A DNA stretch of 64,000 nucleotides from Actinomycetota bacterium (GTDB lineage Bacteria; Actinomycetota; Actinomycetes; S36-B12; FW305-bin1): contig SCTR01000005.1 in assembly GCA_004297305.1 (NCBI GenBank), forward strand, positions 1 through 64,000, read 5' to 3'. Positions 44,672 through 55,219 of this stretch are shown here, in pieces; within the stretch, counting starts at the first letter, position 1; the number at the start of each line of letters is the position of its first letter. The translations under genes were made by a program, and so were the position numbers. The notes beneath the pieces were generated by a model. That model was not told the DNA's origin. It worked only from the letters and a program-made list of their open reading frames with translations, and did not search any database.

Positions 44672-45286
44672 GTGCACCCCCCGCCCACCTGGACGGTCCT
44701 GGTGCCGGTGAAGGGCCTCGACGCCGCGAAGTCACGACTCGGTCCGGCGCAGCCGGACCAGCGATCCGCGCTGGCACTGGCCTTCGCCGCCGATGTCGTC
44801 CTGGCCGCACGGCGCTGCCCGGCGGTCGGCCAGGTCCTCGTGGTCACCGACGACGACCGGGCGGCCGCCCAGCTGGCGCCGTTGGGCGCATCGATCAGCC
44901 GTCCGGCGGCCGCGAGTCTCAACGCTGCCCTGCGCGCCGCCGCCGCGGATCTGCCCGCCGGCAGCGACGTCGCCGCGCTGGTCGCCGACCTTCCGGCGCT
45001 GCGCGAGGACGAACTCGGTCGCGCCCTCGCCGCGGCGACCCCGGGTCGGTCGTTCGTGTCCGACGCCGCCGGTACGGGAACGACCCTGCTCATGGCCCGC
45101 CACGGCCACCGGCTGGATCCCCACTTCGGCAACCGATCTCGTGCTGCCCACACCGGCAGCGGCGCGGTCGAGCTTCCGTTGGATTCCGTTGCGGGCCTGC
45201 GTCGCGACGTGGACACCGAGATCGATCTGGCCGACGCCCGCCGGCTCGGCGTGGGCCGCCACACCGCTGCCCTGCTCGACGTCTGA
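44672..45286 (+). CDS. fbiD: Phosphoenolpyruvate/2-phospholactate guanylyltransferase
   Basis: F420-biosynthesis guanylyltransferase (CofC/FbiD family), 204 residues. WTVLVPVKGLDAAKSRLGPA is the nucleotide-binding start, and LVADLPALREDEL and LPLDSVAGLRRDVDTEIDLADA are family segments. It is divergent from plsC-gpsA and upstream of hup, a common actinobacterial context. It supports F420 use by the LLM oxidoreductase at 16.7-17.6 kb. The start is GTG at 44672. Confidence 0.93.
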   Translation: MHPPPTWTVLVPVKGLDAAKSRLGPAQPDQRSALALAFAADVVLAARRCPAVGQVLVVTDDDRAAAQLAPLGASISRPAAASLNAALRAAAADLPAGSDVAALVADLPALREDELGRALAAATPGRSFVSDAAGTGTTLLMARHGHRLDPHFGNRSRAAHTGSGAVELPLDSVAGLRRDVDTEIDLADARRLGVGRHTAALLDV

Positions 45287-45425
45287 CGCATCGTCGACCC
45301 CACCCCGCCGGCGCCGCGCAGGGAGCGCCGCCGGGACAGCCTGTGGCCCAACGACCCGGCACCCGACGGCCAGGTAACCGCAGCGAAGTGATGTGGCGCC
45401 GGACAGGCGACCTGGCCCCAACAGC

Positions 45426-45461
45426 CTGCCGGCCCGCCCCAGGAACGGGGCGGGCCGGCAG
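45426..45461. terminator. Perfect 15-bp hairpin between fbiD and hup
   Basis: A 15-bp perfect stem (45426-45440 with 45447-45461) with a 6-nt loop sits 15 bp past the hup stop and 140 bp past the fbiD stop. It is the strongest hairpin in the window and can end both converging transcripts. Confidence 0.75.
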
Positions 45462-45475
45462 GTTGAGATCTGTGG

Positions 45476-46060
45476 TCAGCGAGCGGTGCGCTTGGCCGGC
45501 GCCTTCTTCGCGACCGTCCGGCGAACCGGAGCGGCCTTCTTGGCCGCGGTCTTCTTCACGGCCGTCCGGGTCACCGGTGCCGTCTTCTTCGCCACGGTCC
45601 GCTTCGCGGCAGTCCGCGTCGTCGGCACGGCCTTCGTCGCCTTCTTCACTGGCGCAGCCTTCTTCGCGGCTGCCTTCTTCACCGGGGCGGCCTTGACCGC
45701 CGTGGTCTTCTTCGCCGCCGCCTTCTTCACCGGCGCAGCCTTCTTGGCCGCCGTGGTCTTGGTCGCGGCAGTCTTGCGGGCGCCGGACACCAGGACCTTG
45801 AACTCGGTGCCGGGACGGAACTTGGGCAGCCGCGTCGCCCTGATCTTCACGGTCTCGCCGGTCCGCGGGTTACGGCCGGTCCGTGCTGCGCGATCGGCGC
45901 GCTCGAAGACGCCGAAGCCGCTGATCGCGACCTTGTCGCCCTTCGCCACGGTGCGCTTGACTTCCTCGAGCAGCGCTTCGATGAAGTCGGCGGTGTCCTT
46001 CTTGCTCTGTCCCAGGCGCGCAGAGAGCGCCTCGATGAGAGTCGCCTTGTTGTGGCTCAC
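45476..46060 (-). CDS. hup: HU histone-like protein with Lys/Ala-rich tail
   Basis: Nucleoid protein of the mycobacterial HupB/streptomycete HupS type. The first 90 residues are HU (NKATLIEALSARLGQSKKD, GFGVFERADRAARTGRNP, RATRLPKFRPG). A tail of about 100 residues of repeated KKAAPVKKA/AKKT motifs follows, like eukaryotic H1 tails, which bends and compacts DNA. The start has an upstream GGAGG. It is opposite to fbiD and downstream of the leuD end. Confidence 0.95.
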   Translation of the reverse strand: MSHNKATLIEALSARLGQSKKDTADFIEALLEEVKRTVAKGDKVAISGFGVFERADRAARTGRNPRTGETVKIRATRLPKFRPGTEFKVLVSGARKTAATKTTAAKKAAPVKKAAAKKTTAVKAAPVKKAAAKKAAPVKKATKAVPTTRTAAKRTVAKKTAPVTRTAVKKTAAKKAAPVRRTVAKKAPAKRTAR

Positions 46061-46112
46061 TGCCTACCCCTCCGGAGGGTCTCACGACGGACCTGTGTCC
46101 GATTCGGGGAGA

Positions 46113-46141
46113 ACGCTAGACCCCAGGGGCGCGCGTCACAA
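46113..46141 (-). promoter_or_regulatory. Candidate hup promoter
   Basis: On the minus strand TTGTGA (46136-46141) and TAGCGT (46113-46118) are separated by 17 bp, 53 bp upstream of the hup start. Spacing is ideal and the -35 is close to consensus. Confidence 0.45.
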
Positions 46142-46438
46142 CGCACCGACAAGCAGGCGCGTTGCGTGCCAACAGGTTACACCGGGTTGAGCACTACCGG
46201 GCCAGCTCGCCGGACAGCGGACCGCAATCACCACCAGAAGCCGTAACCGATTGCAGTGCAACGACTCTTGTCGCCGAACTCTGGCTGTGACCACCACGGC
46301 GGCCGGCCGCCGGCAGCCGCGTACCCCGCCGCGCAGGCCACGCGGAACCCCCGAAAAAGTCTCGCCGCGTGGGCGTGTCGCGGCGCGCGCGAGCGCCCAC
46401 GTCGCCGACGGGGGCGCCCCGGCCCGACAGTCAGCCGG
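46142..46438. other. leuD-hup intergenic region
   Basis: The remainder of a 378-bp gap. It contains only GC-rich and Arg-codon-like open frames without ribosome sites, and a GC palindrome around 46300-46315 (GGCGGCCGGCCGCC). No gene is visible. Confidence 0.4.
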
Positions 46439-47026
46439 TCAGCCGGTCACCGGAAGGAACGCCGGCCGAGCCGCCTCGAAACGCGTGATCTCGTCCGCGT
46501 GTTGCAACGTGATACCGATGTCGTCCAGCCCGGACAGGAAACGCCACCGGACGTAGTCGTCGACCTCGATCGCAGCCACGAGGTCGCCGACGCTGACCTG
46601 ACGCTCGACCAGGTCGACGGTGACCGCCGTCGCCGGCTCCGACTCCGCGATGGCCTGCAGGCGTTCGATGACCTCGGGTGCGACGACGGCCGTCAGCAGT
46701 CCTCCCTTGCCGGAGTTGCCGCGGAAGATGTCGGCGAACCGGGCAGACAGCACGACCTTGAACCCGTAGTCCTGCAGCGCCCATACGGCGTGCTCACGCG
46801 ATGAGCCGGTCCCGAAGTCCGGTCCGGCCACGAGGATCGACGCTCCGGCGTACTCGGGCCGGTTGAGGACGAAGTCCGGGTCCTTGCGCCAGGCGGAGAA
46901 GAGTCCGTCTTCGAAGCCGTGCCGGGAGATTCGCTTCAGGTACTCGGCGGGGATGATCTGGTCGGTGTCGACGTTGCTGCGACGCAGCGGGACGACCCGT
47001 CCGGTGTGCACCGTGAACTTCTCCAT
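46439..47026 (-). CDS. leuD: 3-isopropylmalate dehydratase small subunit
   Basis: Small subunit of leucine-pathway isomerase. The 195-residue protein shows [37 protein letters not shown] and [15 protein letters not shown]-type text, all standard. It follows leuC by 64 bp. Confidence 0.96.
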   Translation of the reverse strand: MEKFTVHTGRVVPLRRSNVDTDQIIPAEYLKRISRHGFEDGLFSAWRKDPDFVLNRPEYAGASILVAGPDFGTGSSREHAVWALQDYGFKVVLSARFADIFRGNSGKGGLLTAVVAPEVIERLQAIAESEPATAVTVDLVERQVSVGDLVAAIEVDDYVRWRFLSGLDDIGITLQHADEITRFEAARPAFLPVTG

Positions 47027-47090
47027 GACGTACTCCTTCTGACAGCGACGGGCGGGATGACTGGCGCGACCGGCTCAGGGCGAGACAGAC

Positions 47091-48503
47091 TCAGGCCGAG
47101 ACCGGTTCGAGATCGGCCGGCGCCGCCAGCCGGCCCTGGACGGCGGTCGCCGCGGCCACTGCCGGCGACACCAGATGGGTTCGGCCGCCGGGCCCCTGCC
47201 GTCCTTCGAAGTTGCGGTTCGACGTCGACGCCGAACGCTCGCCGGCAGTCAGCTTGTCCGCGTTCATGGCCAGGCACATCGAGCAGCCCGCTTCCCGCCA
47301 TTGCGCTCCAGCGGCACGCACGACGGCATCCAGGCCCTCGGCCTCGGCCTGCACCTTGACCTGGCCGGAACCGGGGACGACGAGCATGCGCACGCCCTCG
47401 GCAACGTGCCGGCCCCGCAACACCTCGGCGACCGCTCGCAGGTCCTCGATCCGGCCATTCGTGCAGGAACCCACGAACACGGTGTCGACAGTGATGTCGC
47501 GCAGCGCCGTTCCCGGTTGCAGACCCATGTACTGCAGGGCACGTTCGAGCGAGGCGCGCTGATCCGGGTCGGCGACGTCCTGCGGCGACGGCACCCGGCC
47601 GGCCAGCGGAGAACCCTGCCCGGGGTTGGTACCCCAGGTGACGAACGGCGTCAGTGCGGCCGCATCGATGTGGACCACGCGGTCGAACACCGCGTCGTCG
47701 TCGGTGGCCAGCGACCGCCAGTACTGCACGGCCTGGTCCCACAGCGCGCCCTTCGGAGCGTGCTCGCGACCTTGCAGATACGCGAAGGTCGTGTCGTCGG
47801 GAGCGATGAGGCCCGCCCGAGCACCGGCTTCGATCGACATGTTGCAGATCGTCATCCGCGCTTCCATCGACAGGGCACGGATCGCCTCGCCGCGATACTC
47901 CAGCACGTAGCCCTGACCGCCGCCGGTTCCGATCTCGGCGATGATCGCCAGGATCAGATCCTTCGCGCCGACCCCGGCCGGCAACTCACCGTCCACCTCG
48001 ATCGCCATGGTCCGGAACGGCTTCAGCGGCAGCGTCTGGGTCGCCAGCACATGCTCGACCTCGCTCGTGCCGATTCCGAACGCCAGTGCTCCGAAGGCGC
48101 CGTGCGTCGAGGTATGCGAGTCGCCGCACACCACCGTCATGCCCGGCTGGGTCAGCCCCAGCTGCGGGCCGACGACGTGGACGATGCCCTGGTCGCGATG
48201 GCCCATCGGGGCGTGCCGGATACCGAACTCGGCACAGTTGCGGGCCAGCGCGGCCAGTTGGGCCCGCGAGACCGGGTCCGCGATCGGCAGGTGCGTGTCG
48301 ATCGTCGGGACGTTGTGGTCCTCCGTCGCGATCGTCAGATCGGGTCGGCGAACCCGGCGGCCGGAGTCCCGCAGACCGTCGAATGCCTGCGGGCTGGTCA
48401 CCTCGTGAACCAGATGCAGGTCGATATAGAGGAGATCGGGCTCGCCGTCGGCGCGCCGTACGACGTGTGACTCCCATACCTTCTGCGCCAGTGTCATGCC
48501 CAC
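47091..48503 (-). CDS. leuC: 3-isopropylmalate dehydratase large subunit
   Basis: Fe-S hydro-lyase subunit converting 2- to 3-isopropylmalate with LeuD. The 470-residue protein has [36 protein letters not shown] and GCSMCLAMN, giving the three cluster cysteines. The GTG start at 48501-48503 has AGGAGG 5 bp upstream. It is divergent from the IclR gene, with a shared 103-bp control region. Confidence 0.96.
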   Translation of the reverse strand: MGMTLAQKVWESHVVRRADGEPDLLYIDLHLVHEVTSPQAFDGLRDSGRRVRRPDLTIATEDHNVPTIDTHLPIADPVSRAQLAALARNCAEFGIRHAPMGHRDQGIVHVVGPQLGLTQPGMTVVCGDSHTSTHGAFGALAFGIGTSEVEHVLATQTLPLKPFRTMAIEVDGELPAGVGAKDLILAIIAEIGTGGGQGYVLEYRGEAIRALSMEARMTICNMSIEAGARAGLIAPDDTTFAYLQGREHAPKGALWDQAVQYWRSLATDDDAVFDRVVHIDAAALTPFVTWGTNPGQGSPLAGRVPSPQDVADPDQRASLERALQYMGLQPGTALRDITVDTVFVGSCTNGRIEDLRAVAEVLRGRHVAEGVRMLVVPGSGQVKVQAEAEGLDAVVRAAGAQWREAGCSMCLAMNADKLTAGERSASTSNRNFEGRQGPGGRTHLVSPAVAAATAVQGRLAAPADLEPVSA

Positions 48504-48571
48504 GGCGACCTCCTCGACCCAGCACGGCGGCCGGCCGGCGTACCGCCGAGCGGCCCTGGTTCCAGCGTCCC

Positions 48572-48606
48572 TTGACTTCTCAGGATGTGAGACGCAGTAT
48601 CACTGC
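48572..48606 (+). promoter_or_regulatory. ltbR/leuC control region with TCTCA palindrome
   Basis: TTGACT (48572-48577), 17 bp and CAGTAT (48595-48600) form a plus-strand promoter whose start would fall at the ltbR ATG (leaderless). Between the boxes lies the perfect palindrome TCTCA-N5-TGAGA (48578-48592), a likely operator for the IclR-type regulator. Confidence 0.5.
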
Positions 48607-49332
48607 ATGGACAAGTCTAGCGGTGTCGGCGTGCTGGACAAAGCGGCTGCCGTACTGGCTGCACTCGAAGGTGGTCCGCTGACCCTGGGCGGGCTGGTCG
48701 CCGCGACCGGCCTGGCGCGGCCGACGGCCCATCGACTGGCCACGGCGCTGGAACACCACCGCATCGTCGCCCGAGACCTGAACGGGCGCTTCTGCCTGGG
48801 GCCCAGGCTCGGCGAGCTCGCCGCGGCCGCCGGCGAGGACCGTCTGGTCGCCGCCGCGGGGCCGGTGCTCATGACCTTGCGCGACGCCACCACCGAGAGC
48901 ACCCAGCTCTACCGTCGCCTCGGCGACCAGCGCATCTGTGTGGCTGCGGCAGAACGCCTCAGCGGCCTTCGGGACTCCGTGCCGGTGGGCGCGACGCTGA
49001 CCATGCATGCCGGTTCGGCGGCCCAGGTCCTGCTGGCCTGGGAGGACCCCGAGCGGATGCATCTGGGACTGCAGGGAGCGGTGTTCAGCGCCACGACGCT
49101 GGCCGGAGTACGCCGGCGCGGCTGGGCGCAGAGCGTCGCCGAGCGCGAAGCGGGCGTCGCCTCGGTATCTGCCCCGGTCCGGTCACCGGCCGGCAAGGTC
49201 GTCGCCGCGGTCTCGGTCTCCGGGCCGCTGGAACGGCTGGGCCGGGTTCCCGGCCGGCTGCACGCCGCCGCCGTCCTGGCCGCGGCGGGCCGGCTCACCG
49301 AGGCGCTGCGGCGGGCCGCAGCCACCGCGTAG
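48607..49332 (+). CDS. ltbR: IclR-family regulator of leuCD
   Basis: A 241-residue IclR regulator: N-terminal winged helix (VLDKAAAVLAALEGG, LARPTAHRLATALEHH) and the C-terminal effector domain (VGATLTMHAGSAAQVLLAW, VASVSAPVRSPAGKVVAAVSVSGP). Divergent placement next to leuC-leuD matches NdgR/LtbR, which in streptomycetes and corynebacteria controls leucine genes. The ATG at 48607 is chosen; the longer upstream frame has no ribosome site. Confidence 0.9.
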   Translation: MDKSSGVGVLDKAAAVLAALEGGPLTLGGLVAATGLARPTAHRLATALEHHRIVARDLNGRFCLGPRLGELAAAAGEDRLVAAAGPVLMTLRDATTESTQLYRRLGDQRICVAAAERLSGLRDSVPVGATLTMHAGSAAQVLLAWEDPERMHLGLQGAVFSATTLAGVRRRGWAQSVAEREAGVASVSAPVRSPAGKVVAAVSVSGPLERLGRVPGRLHAAAVLAAAGRLTEALRRAAATA

Positions 49333-49361
49333 CGATCAGGACCCCGCGACCGGAGTTCTGC

Positions 49362-50428
<1,067 letters not shown>

Positions 50429-50432
<4 letters not shown>

Positions 50433-51265
50433 GTCGTACTGTTCCCGCGCAGCCACTGGCCGCGCAGCGTCAGCAGGACGGCGACGGAGACGGCGAGCAA
50501 CACGAGGCTGAGGGCGATAGCGGCCTCCGGGTCGGACTCCAAGGCCAGATACACCGCCAACGGCATGGTCTGCGTCCGCCCGGGAAAGTTCCCGGCGAAC
50601 GTGATGGTGGCGCCGAACTCCCCCAGGGCCCGCGCGAAACACAGCGCAGCGCCGGCGACGATGGACGGCGCCACCAGCGGCAAGGTGATGCGCCGCAACA
50701 CCACCGACCGACTGGCGCCCAAGGTCCGGGCAGCGTCTTCCAGGCCGCGATCCGCCGACCGCAGGCCGCCTTCGACGGTGACGACCAGGAACGGCAGCGC
50801 GACGAAGGTCTCCGCGAGCACGACGGCCGCCGGGGTGAACGGCAGCGTCACGCCGAACCACTGGTCCAGCCAGCGGCCGGCGAAGCCGTTGCGCCCCAAG
50901 GCGAACAGCAGTGCCACTCCCCCGACGACCGGCGGCATGACCAGCGGCAGCAGGACCAGGGCCCGCAGCGGGGTGACCCACCGGGACTGCCACCGGGCCA
51001 GGACCAGCGCCGCTGGGATGCCCAGCAGCAGCGACAGCACCGTGGCGATCGCGGCGGTGGACAACGACAGCCACAGCGCCTGCCGTACGGCGTCTTCGGC
51101 GAGAATGGCTCCCAGCCGCGACCAGGGCGCTCGCACCAGCAGGCCCACCAGGGGCAGCGCGAGGAATCCGAACCCGACGGCCGCTGCCACGACCACCGGC
51201 GAGGGCAACGACCGCAGACCGCGACCGTCACGACGGCCACGGGCGGCCACGACGTCTCGCCTCAC
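50429..51265 (-). CDS. modB: Molybdate ABC transporter permease
   Basis: A 278-residue permease with about six membrane helices. The cytoplasmic coupling motif EDAARTLGASRSVVLRRITLP is present, and the FARALGEFGATITFAGNFPG segment is typical of ModB/CysT. It lies between modA and modC. Confidence 0.93.
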
Positions 51266-51302
51266 CGGACCGCCGAGACCTTAGGGATCACCGGTAGGGA
51301 AC

Positions 51303-52085
51303 TCATGGCGCGGCGAAACCCGCGCGGGCCAGGACGGCGTGACCGGCCGGCGAGGTCACCAGATCGACGAACGCCGTCGCCGTCGCACGCTGCCGCGTCG
51401 AGTTCACCACGGCCACCGGATACGCCGTGGACGCGTTCAGCCCCGCTGGAATCACGATGCCCTTCACGCTGTTTGCCGCTGCGACGACGTCGGTGACGTA
51501 CACGACTCCGGCGTCGACCTCGCCGAGCGACACCTTGGTGAGGACGGCTTTCACATCGACCTCCGCGGTGACCGGAGTGACGGTGATGCCGGCATTGCTG
51601 AACACCTTGGCTGCCGTCGCGCCACAGGGCACCTGGCTCTGGCAGACCGCGACTTTCACCGTCGGCTTGGCCAGGTCGGGGAGGCCGGCAATTCCCGCTG
51701 GGTTTTCCGGCGGTACGGCGATCTGCATGGTATTGACCGCGAACGTCGCCGGCGTACCGACGACCGAGGCCGCCTGCGTCATGGTGGCCGGGCTGGCAGC
51801 GGCGAACACGTCCGCCGGCGCGCCCGCGGTGAGCTGCGCCGCCAGCGCCGAACTCGCCCCGAAGCTGAACGTCACCTTGGCCCCGGGGTGGGCGGCTTCG
51901 AAGTCCTTGCCCAGCTGGGTGAACGACTCCTGCAGGGAGGCTGCGGCGTACACCACGATCGACCCGTTCGCCGAGGCCGACCCGGACGGCGACGCCGCGG
52001 TGCCCGAGCCATCACCACAGGCTGCCAGTCCCGCGGCGGCGGCTACGCCGGCGACCAGAGCGAGCAGCTGACGGCGACGGTTCAT
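51303..52085 (-). CDS. modA: Molybdate-binding lipoprotein
   Basis: A 260-residue substrate-binding lipoprotein with lipobox GLAAC (Cys23) and Ser/Gly linker. ModA text: IVVYAAASLQESFTQLGKDFE, FSFGASSALAAQL and PADVFAAASPATM. It binds molybdate or tungstate outside the membrane for ModBC. Its start overlaps the Mop-type regulator by 4 bp. Confidence 0.93.
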   Translation of the reverse strand: MNRRRQLLALVAGVAAAAGLAACGDGSGTAASPSGSASANGSIVVYAAASLQESFTQLGKDFEAAHPGAKVTFSFGASSALAAQLTAGAPADVFAAASPATMTQAASVVGTPATFAVNTMQIAVPPENPAGIAGLPDLAKPTVKVAVCQSQVPCGATAAKVFSNAGITVTPVTAEVDVKAVLTKVSLGEVDAGVVYVTDVVAAANSVKGIVIPAGLNASTAYPVAVVNSTRQRATATAFVDLVTSPAGHAVLARAGFAAP

Positions 52086-52498
52086 GAGCGACTGCCGCCC
52101 GGAATCTCGACCGAGACGTTCGTGGACTTGATCGCCGCAACGGCGAGAACCCCCGGCTCGAGACCGAGTTCGTCGGCGGCCTCACGGCTCAGCAGCGACA
52201 CGAAGCGGTGAGGGCCGGACTGGATCTCCACCTGGGCCATGACGGTGTCGCGCACCACTCGGGTCACCAGGCCGGTGAAGCGGTTGCGCACCGAATGACC
52301 CACGATCGACGCGGCCGGCAACGTCTCGGCCTCGGCGGCCACGTCCTGGGCCAGGCGGGCCAGTTCGGTCCCGGCAATGGTCACGCGGCCGGCATCGTCG
52401 GTCGCGGTCGCCACGCGCCCCTGCTCAGCCCACCGCCGCAGGGTGTCGTCACTGATGCCGAGCAAGGCGGCAGCCTGCCGGACGCGGAACTGGGACAT
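52082..52498 (-). CDS. HTH-Mop molybdate-responsive regulator
   Basis: A 138-residue protein with a MerR-like helix-turn-helix (FRVRQAAALLGISDDTLRRWAEQ) and a Mop/TOBE domain (SVRNRFTGLVTRVVRDTVMAQVEIQSG and IKSTNVSVEI). Small HTH-Mop proteins in actinobacteria precede modABC and probably sense molybdate. It is the first gene of the mod operon, ATGA-coupled to modA. Confidence 0.88.
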   Translation of the reverse strand: MSQFRVRQAAALLGISDDTLRRWAEQGRVATATDDAGRVTIAGTELARLAQDVAAEAETLPAASIVGHSVRNRFTGLVTRVVRDTVMAQVEIQSGPHRFVSLLSREAADELGLEPGVLAVAAIKSTNVSVEIPGGSRS

Positions 52499-52606
52499 GG
52501 CCCGCAGCCTAGCCGCACCTGCGGTGTCATTTGCCTACTGGATCCGCAGTTGCGGAGCTGGTGCGGGTCGTCGCGGCCGACCCGCGACGCAGCCGAGCGC
52601 GCGGTC

Positions 52607-53839
52607 CTACGGGCCGACGGCGGCGGCGGGCGCAGGCACATACGTCCCTGCACCGGCGGCGGTGGCCACCGGGACCCGCCGGGCACGCCGTCGCTCATGC
52701 CCGCTGACCCGGTAGAGCAACTCCTCGGTGGCGTCCACCGTGTTGCGCAGGTCGTACCAGCGTCGCGCCGTCGCCCGGCACCGGCGACCCAGCGACGGGT
52801 CGTGTTCGCGCCAGTCACGCAACCGGTGCAGTGCCGCGGCGATGCCCGCCGCATCCCCCGGCTCCACCAACAGGTCGTCGAAGCCCCGCGACAGGATCTC
52901 CGGTACGCCGCCGATCCGTGACGAGATCACCGGCAGACCGGCCGACATGCCCTCGATCACCACGCGTCCGAACGACTCCTCCAGCAGCGTGGGAAACACC
53001 ACGACGTCGGCGGCGTGCAACGACGTCACCACGTCGCGTCGCAACGGCAGCCACGTCACGTTCGGTGGCGCCGCCGCCTGCAGTGGCCCGACGTACCGCC
53101 CACCGTCCGCCGGGTCGGCGAGGCCCTGCACGACCAGGTGTGCCTCGTGGCGCTCGAAAGCGGCCTGCTGCCAGGCATCGAGCAGGACGTGCGTCCCCTT
53201 GCCCTCGATGATCCGGCCGTAGCAGAGCACGACCAAGCCCTCCGACGGCAGTCCCAGCGCAGCACGAGCCAGTTGTCGCTGCAGGCCGGTGGCTGCCGTG
53301 AAATGGCCCGGATCGATCCCGTTGGGGATCACCTGGATCCGGTGTGCCGGTACGCCGTCGCGGACGTAGCGCTGCCGCAGGAACTCCGAGACCGCACCGA
53401 AGCCGCCGACGCGGTGTCCCAGCGCGCGGGTGAGCCGTGGTGAGAACGGCGAGACATGGTGCAGCGCGCAGACCATCGGCGCCCGGGTCGCCGCCGACAC
53501 GACATGGGCCCAGGGCAGTTCCTCGACGCGATTGACGAAGACGACGTCGGGCCGCGCTGCCCGGCCGGCACGGATGCCCTGCACCAGGTTTCGCGCGGCG
53601 AGCACCGGAGACCGGCGCGGGACGTCGAAGCCGGACACCCGCCGCACCGACCGCGTGAACGAGCGGTACTCCCCGAAATCGTCCGCCTCGGCCCAGTCGG
53701 AGACCAGGTCGGTGACCTCCCAGTCGTACAGCAGGTCGATGGCGTGACCGCGAGCAGCGAGCTCACGCAGGATCTCGAACAGTTGTACTTCGATCCCGCC
53801 GAGGGGCGCCAACGCTCTGGTATTCGCCAGGATCCGCAT
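52607..53839 (-). CDS. GT4-family glycosyltransferase
   Basis: A 410-residue GT-B glycosyltransferase: N-terminal ANTRALAPLGGIEVQLFEIL, PNGID near the domain boundary, YGRIIEGKGTHVLLDAW and the C-terminal ESFGRVVIEGMSAGLPVI with the EX7E motif. The donor and acceptor are unknown. The C-terminal 25 residues are Ala/Pro-rich. It stands alone between the mod operon and an FAD enzyme. Confidence 0.85.
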   Translation of the reverse strand: MRILANTRALAPLGGIEVQLFEILRELAARGHAIDLLYDWEVTDLVSDWAEADDFGEYRSFTRSVRRVSGFDVPRRSPVLAARNLVQGIRAGRAARPDVVFVNRVEELPWAHVVSAATRAPMVCALHHVSPFSPRLTRALGHRVGGFGAVSEFLRQRYVRDGVPAHRIQVIPNGIDPGHFTAATGLQRQLARAALGLPSEGLVVLCYGRIIEGKGTHVLLDAWQQAAFERHEAHLVVQGLADPADGGRYVGPLQAAAPPNVTWLPLRRDVVTSLHAADVVVFPTLLEESFGRVVIEGMSAGLPVISSRIGGVPEILSRGFDDLLVEPGDAAGIAAALHRLRDWREHDPSLGRRCRATARRWYDLRNTVDATEELLYRVSGHERRRARRVPVATAAGAGTYVPAPAAAVGP

Positions 53840-53985
53840 CCGCCACCTCGTCGTCGCTCCCCACCGGGGGCAGCCGTCCTCCCCATTGGCCCGGCCACTC
53901 TGCGACGCCGTCGACGTCCGCGCCCGTCACCGTCACCCGAACGGCGGCGTGCACCCCGGTTCGCCGTGCCAGCGGTGAGGCGGGC

Positions 53986-55110
53986 TCACGCGGCGCTGGA
54001 GGCGGTCCTCGGCGTCGTGGCGGGTACGCCGGTGGGGCGCCGGTCGAGGTGCTGGACGACGTAGGCGGCGTCGCGTGCCACGCCCCACAACGACGCCGAC
54101 GCCAGCGCGAACTGAAACTCGAGGCCGACGAAGTACAGCCCGGGCACGGCGACGCAGCTGCCGCGCTCGTGCCGTGGTACGCCGTGCTCGTCCAGTGCGG
54201 CGGCGATGTCGATCCAGGGGAAGTCGTGCCGGAAGCCGGTGCACCAGATCACGTTGGTCACGTCGAGCACCCGTCCGTCGTCGAGCTGCGGCAGGCCGTC
54301 CCGCGCGGCGACGACGCGCCCGACTCGGTCGACCCCGGCCCGGGCGAGCCACTTCGGCTTGACGCGGACCAGCGGAGTCGCCTTGCCGCGCAACGTCACT
54401 GCTGCGCGACGCCCGACCGGCGTGCGCAGCGACAGCACGTCGCGCTGCACGAACCGCACGATCCGGACCACGAACGTCCGCGCGAACCACCCGTCGATGT
54501 CCGGCGGGATATGCGGGACCGTCGGGCCTGCCAGCCAGGTCGGATGCGAGGCGACGACCTCGAGACTGATGTCGGCACCGGAGTTCCCGCCACCGACGAC
54601 CAGCACACCGCCGGCCTGCAGCTGCGACGGGTTGCGGTAGTCCGCCGAATGCACCTGCACGAGGTGCGGATCGAGCTGGTCGGCGAAGCCGGGCAGCGCC
54701 GGCGTGGCATAGGAACCGGTGGCCACGACGACGTTCGCAGCGGTGAGGTCACCGGTTGTCGTGGAGACGACGAACCGGTCGCCGGATCGGCGCAGCCGGG
54801 TCACGCGAACGCCGTTGCGAACCGGCAGGTCGTGGTGGGCGGCATACGTTTCCAGGTAGTCGGCCATCTCGTCCTTCGTCGGCGCCAGGCCCCCGTGCGA
54901 GGCGAAGCGCAGGCCCGGCAGCCCGCAGTCGCGACCCGGGGTGAACAACCGCAGCGAATCCCAACGGTTGCGCCAGGCGTCCCCGACACGCGGCTGCGCG
55001 TCGAGGATGACGAAGTCGCGGCCGCGCTTCTTCAGTTCGTAGCCGGCGACGAGTCCGGCCTGGCCGCCGCCGATGACGATCGTGTCGACGTACGTGGAAT
55101 CGATACTCAT
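53986..55110 (-). CDS. FAD-dependent NAD(P)-binding monooxygenase-like protein
   Basis: A 374-residue CzcO/flavin-monooxygenase-type protein. It has GGGQAGLVAGYELKKRG (FAD), FRTW-like text RWDSLRLFTPGR, VVVATGSYATPALPGF and a second Rossmann motif VVGGGNSGADISLEV, then CTGFRHDFPWI. Relatives oxidise small organic or sulfur compounds; substrate unknown. It neighbours a LuxR regulator in the same orientation. Confidence 0.85.
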   Translation of the reverse strand: MSIDSTYVDTIVIGGGQAGLVAGYELKKRGRDFVILDAQPRVGDAWRNRWDSLRLFTPGRDCGLPGLRFASHGGLAPTKDEMADYLETYAAHHDLPVRNGVRVTRLRRSGDRFVVSTTTGDLTAANVVVATGSYATPALPGFADQLDPHLVQVHSADYRNPSQLQAGGVLVVGGGNSGADISLEVVASHPTWLAGPTVPHIPPDIDGWFARTFVVRIVRFVQRDVLSLRTPVGRRAAVTLRGKATPLVRVKPKWLARAGVDRVGRVVAARDGLPQLDDGRVLDVTNVIWCTGFRHDFPWIDIAAALDEHGVPRHERGSCVAVPGLYFVGLEFQFALASASLWGVARDAAYVVQHLDRRPTGVPATTPRTASSAA

Positions 55111-55219
55111 CTGCCCTACCTCCCAGGGACTTTCAGGTCGCTCCGAACGCTAGGAGCGGGGCCCTGGTAGGACATCCGAAGAAGTACCCATTTCGTTCAC
55201 ACATCTCGTGCCGAGTGGT

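Noticed and set aside
49333-49361. tRNA genes after the IclR gene, as often found there in actinobacteria
   Set aside because: Only 28 bp lie between this gene and modC; no cloverleaf fits.
52607-52680. A short GC repeat shared by the end of the glycosyltransferase and its downstream region, considered as an insertion-sequence end
   Set aside because: It is a low-complexity GCGGCGG stretch encoding an Ala/Pro tail; no inverted ends or transposase are present.
53763-53954. A 63-codon minus-strand frame between the glycosyltransferase and FAD genes
   Set aside because: It overlaps the glycosyltransferase start in another frame and has no ribosome site or recognisable sequence.
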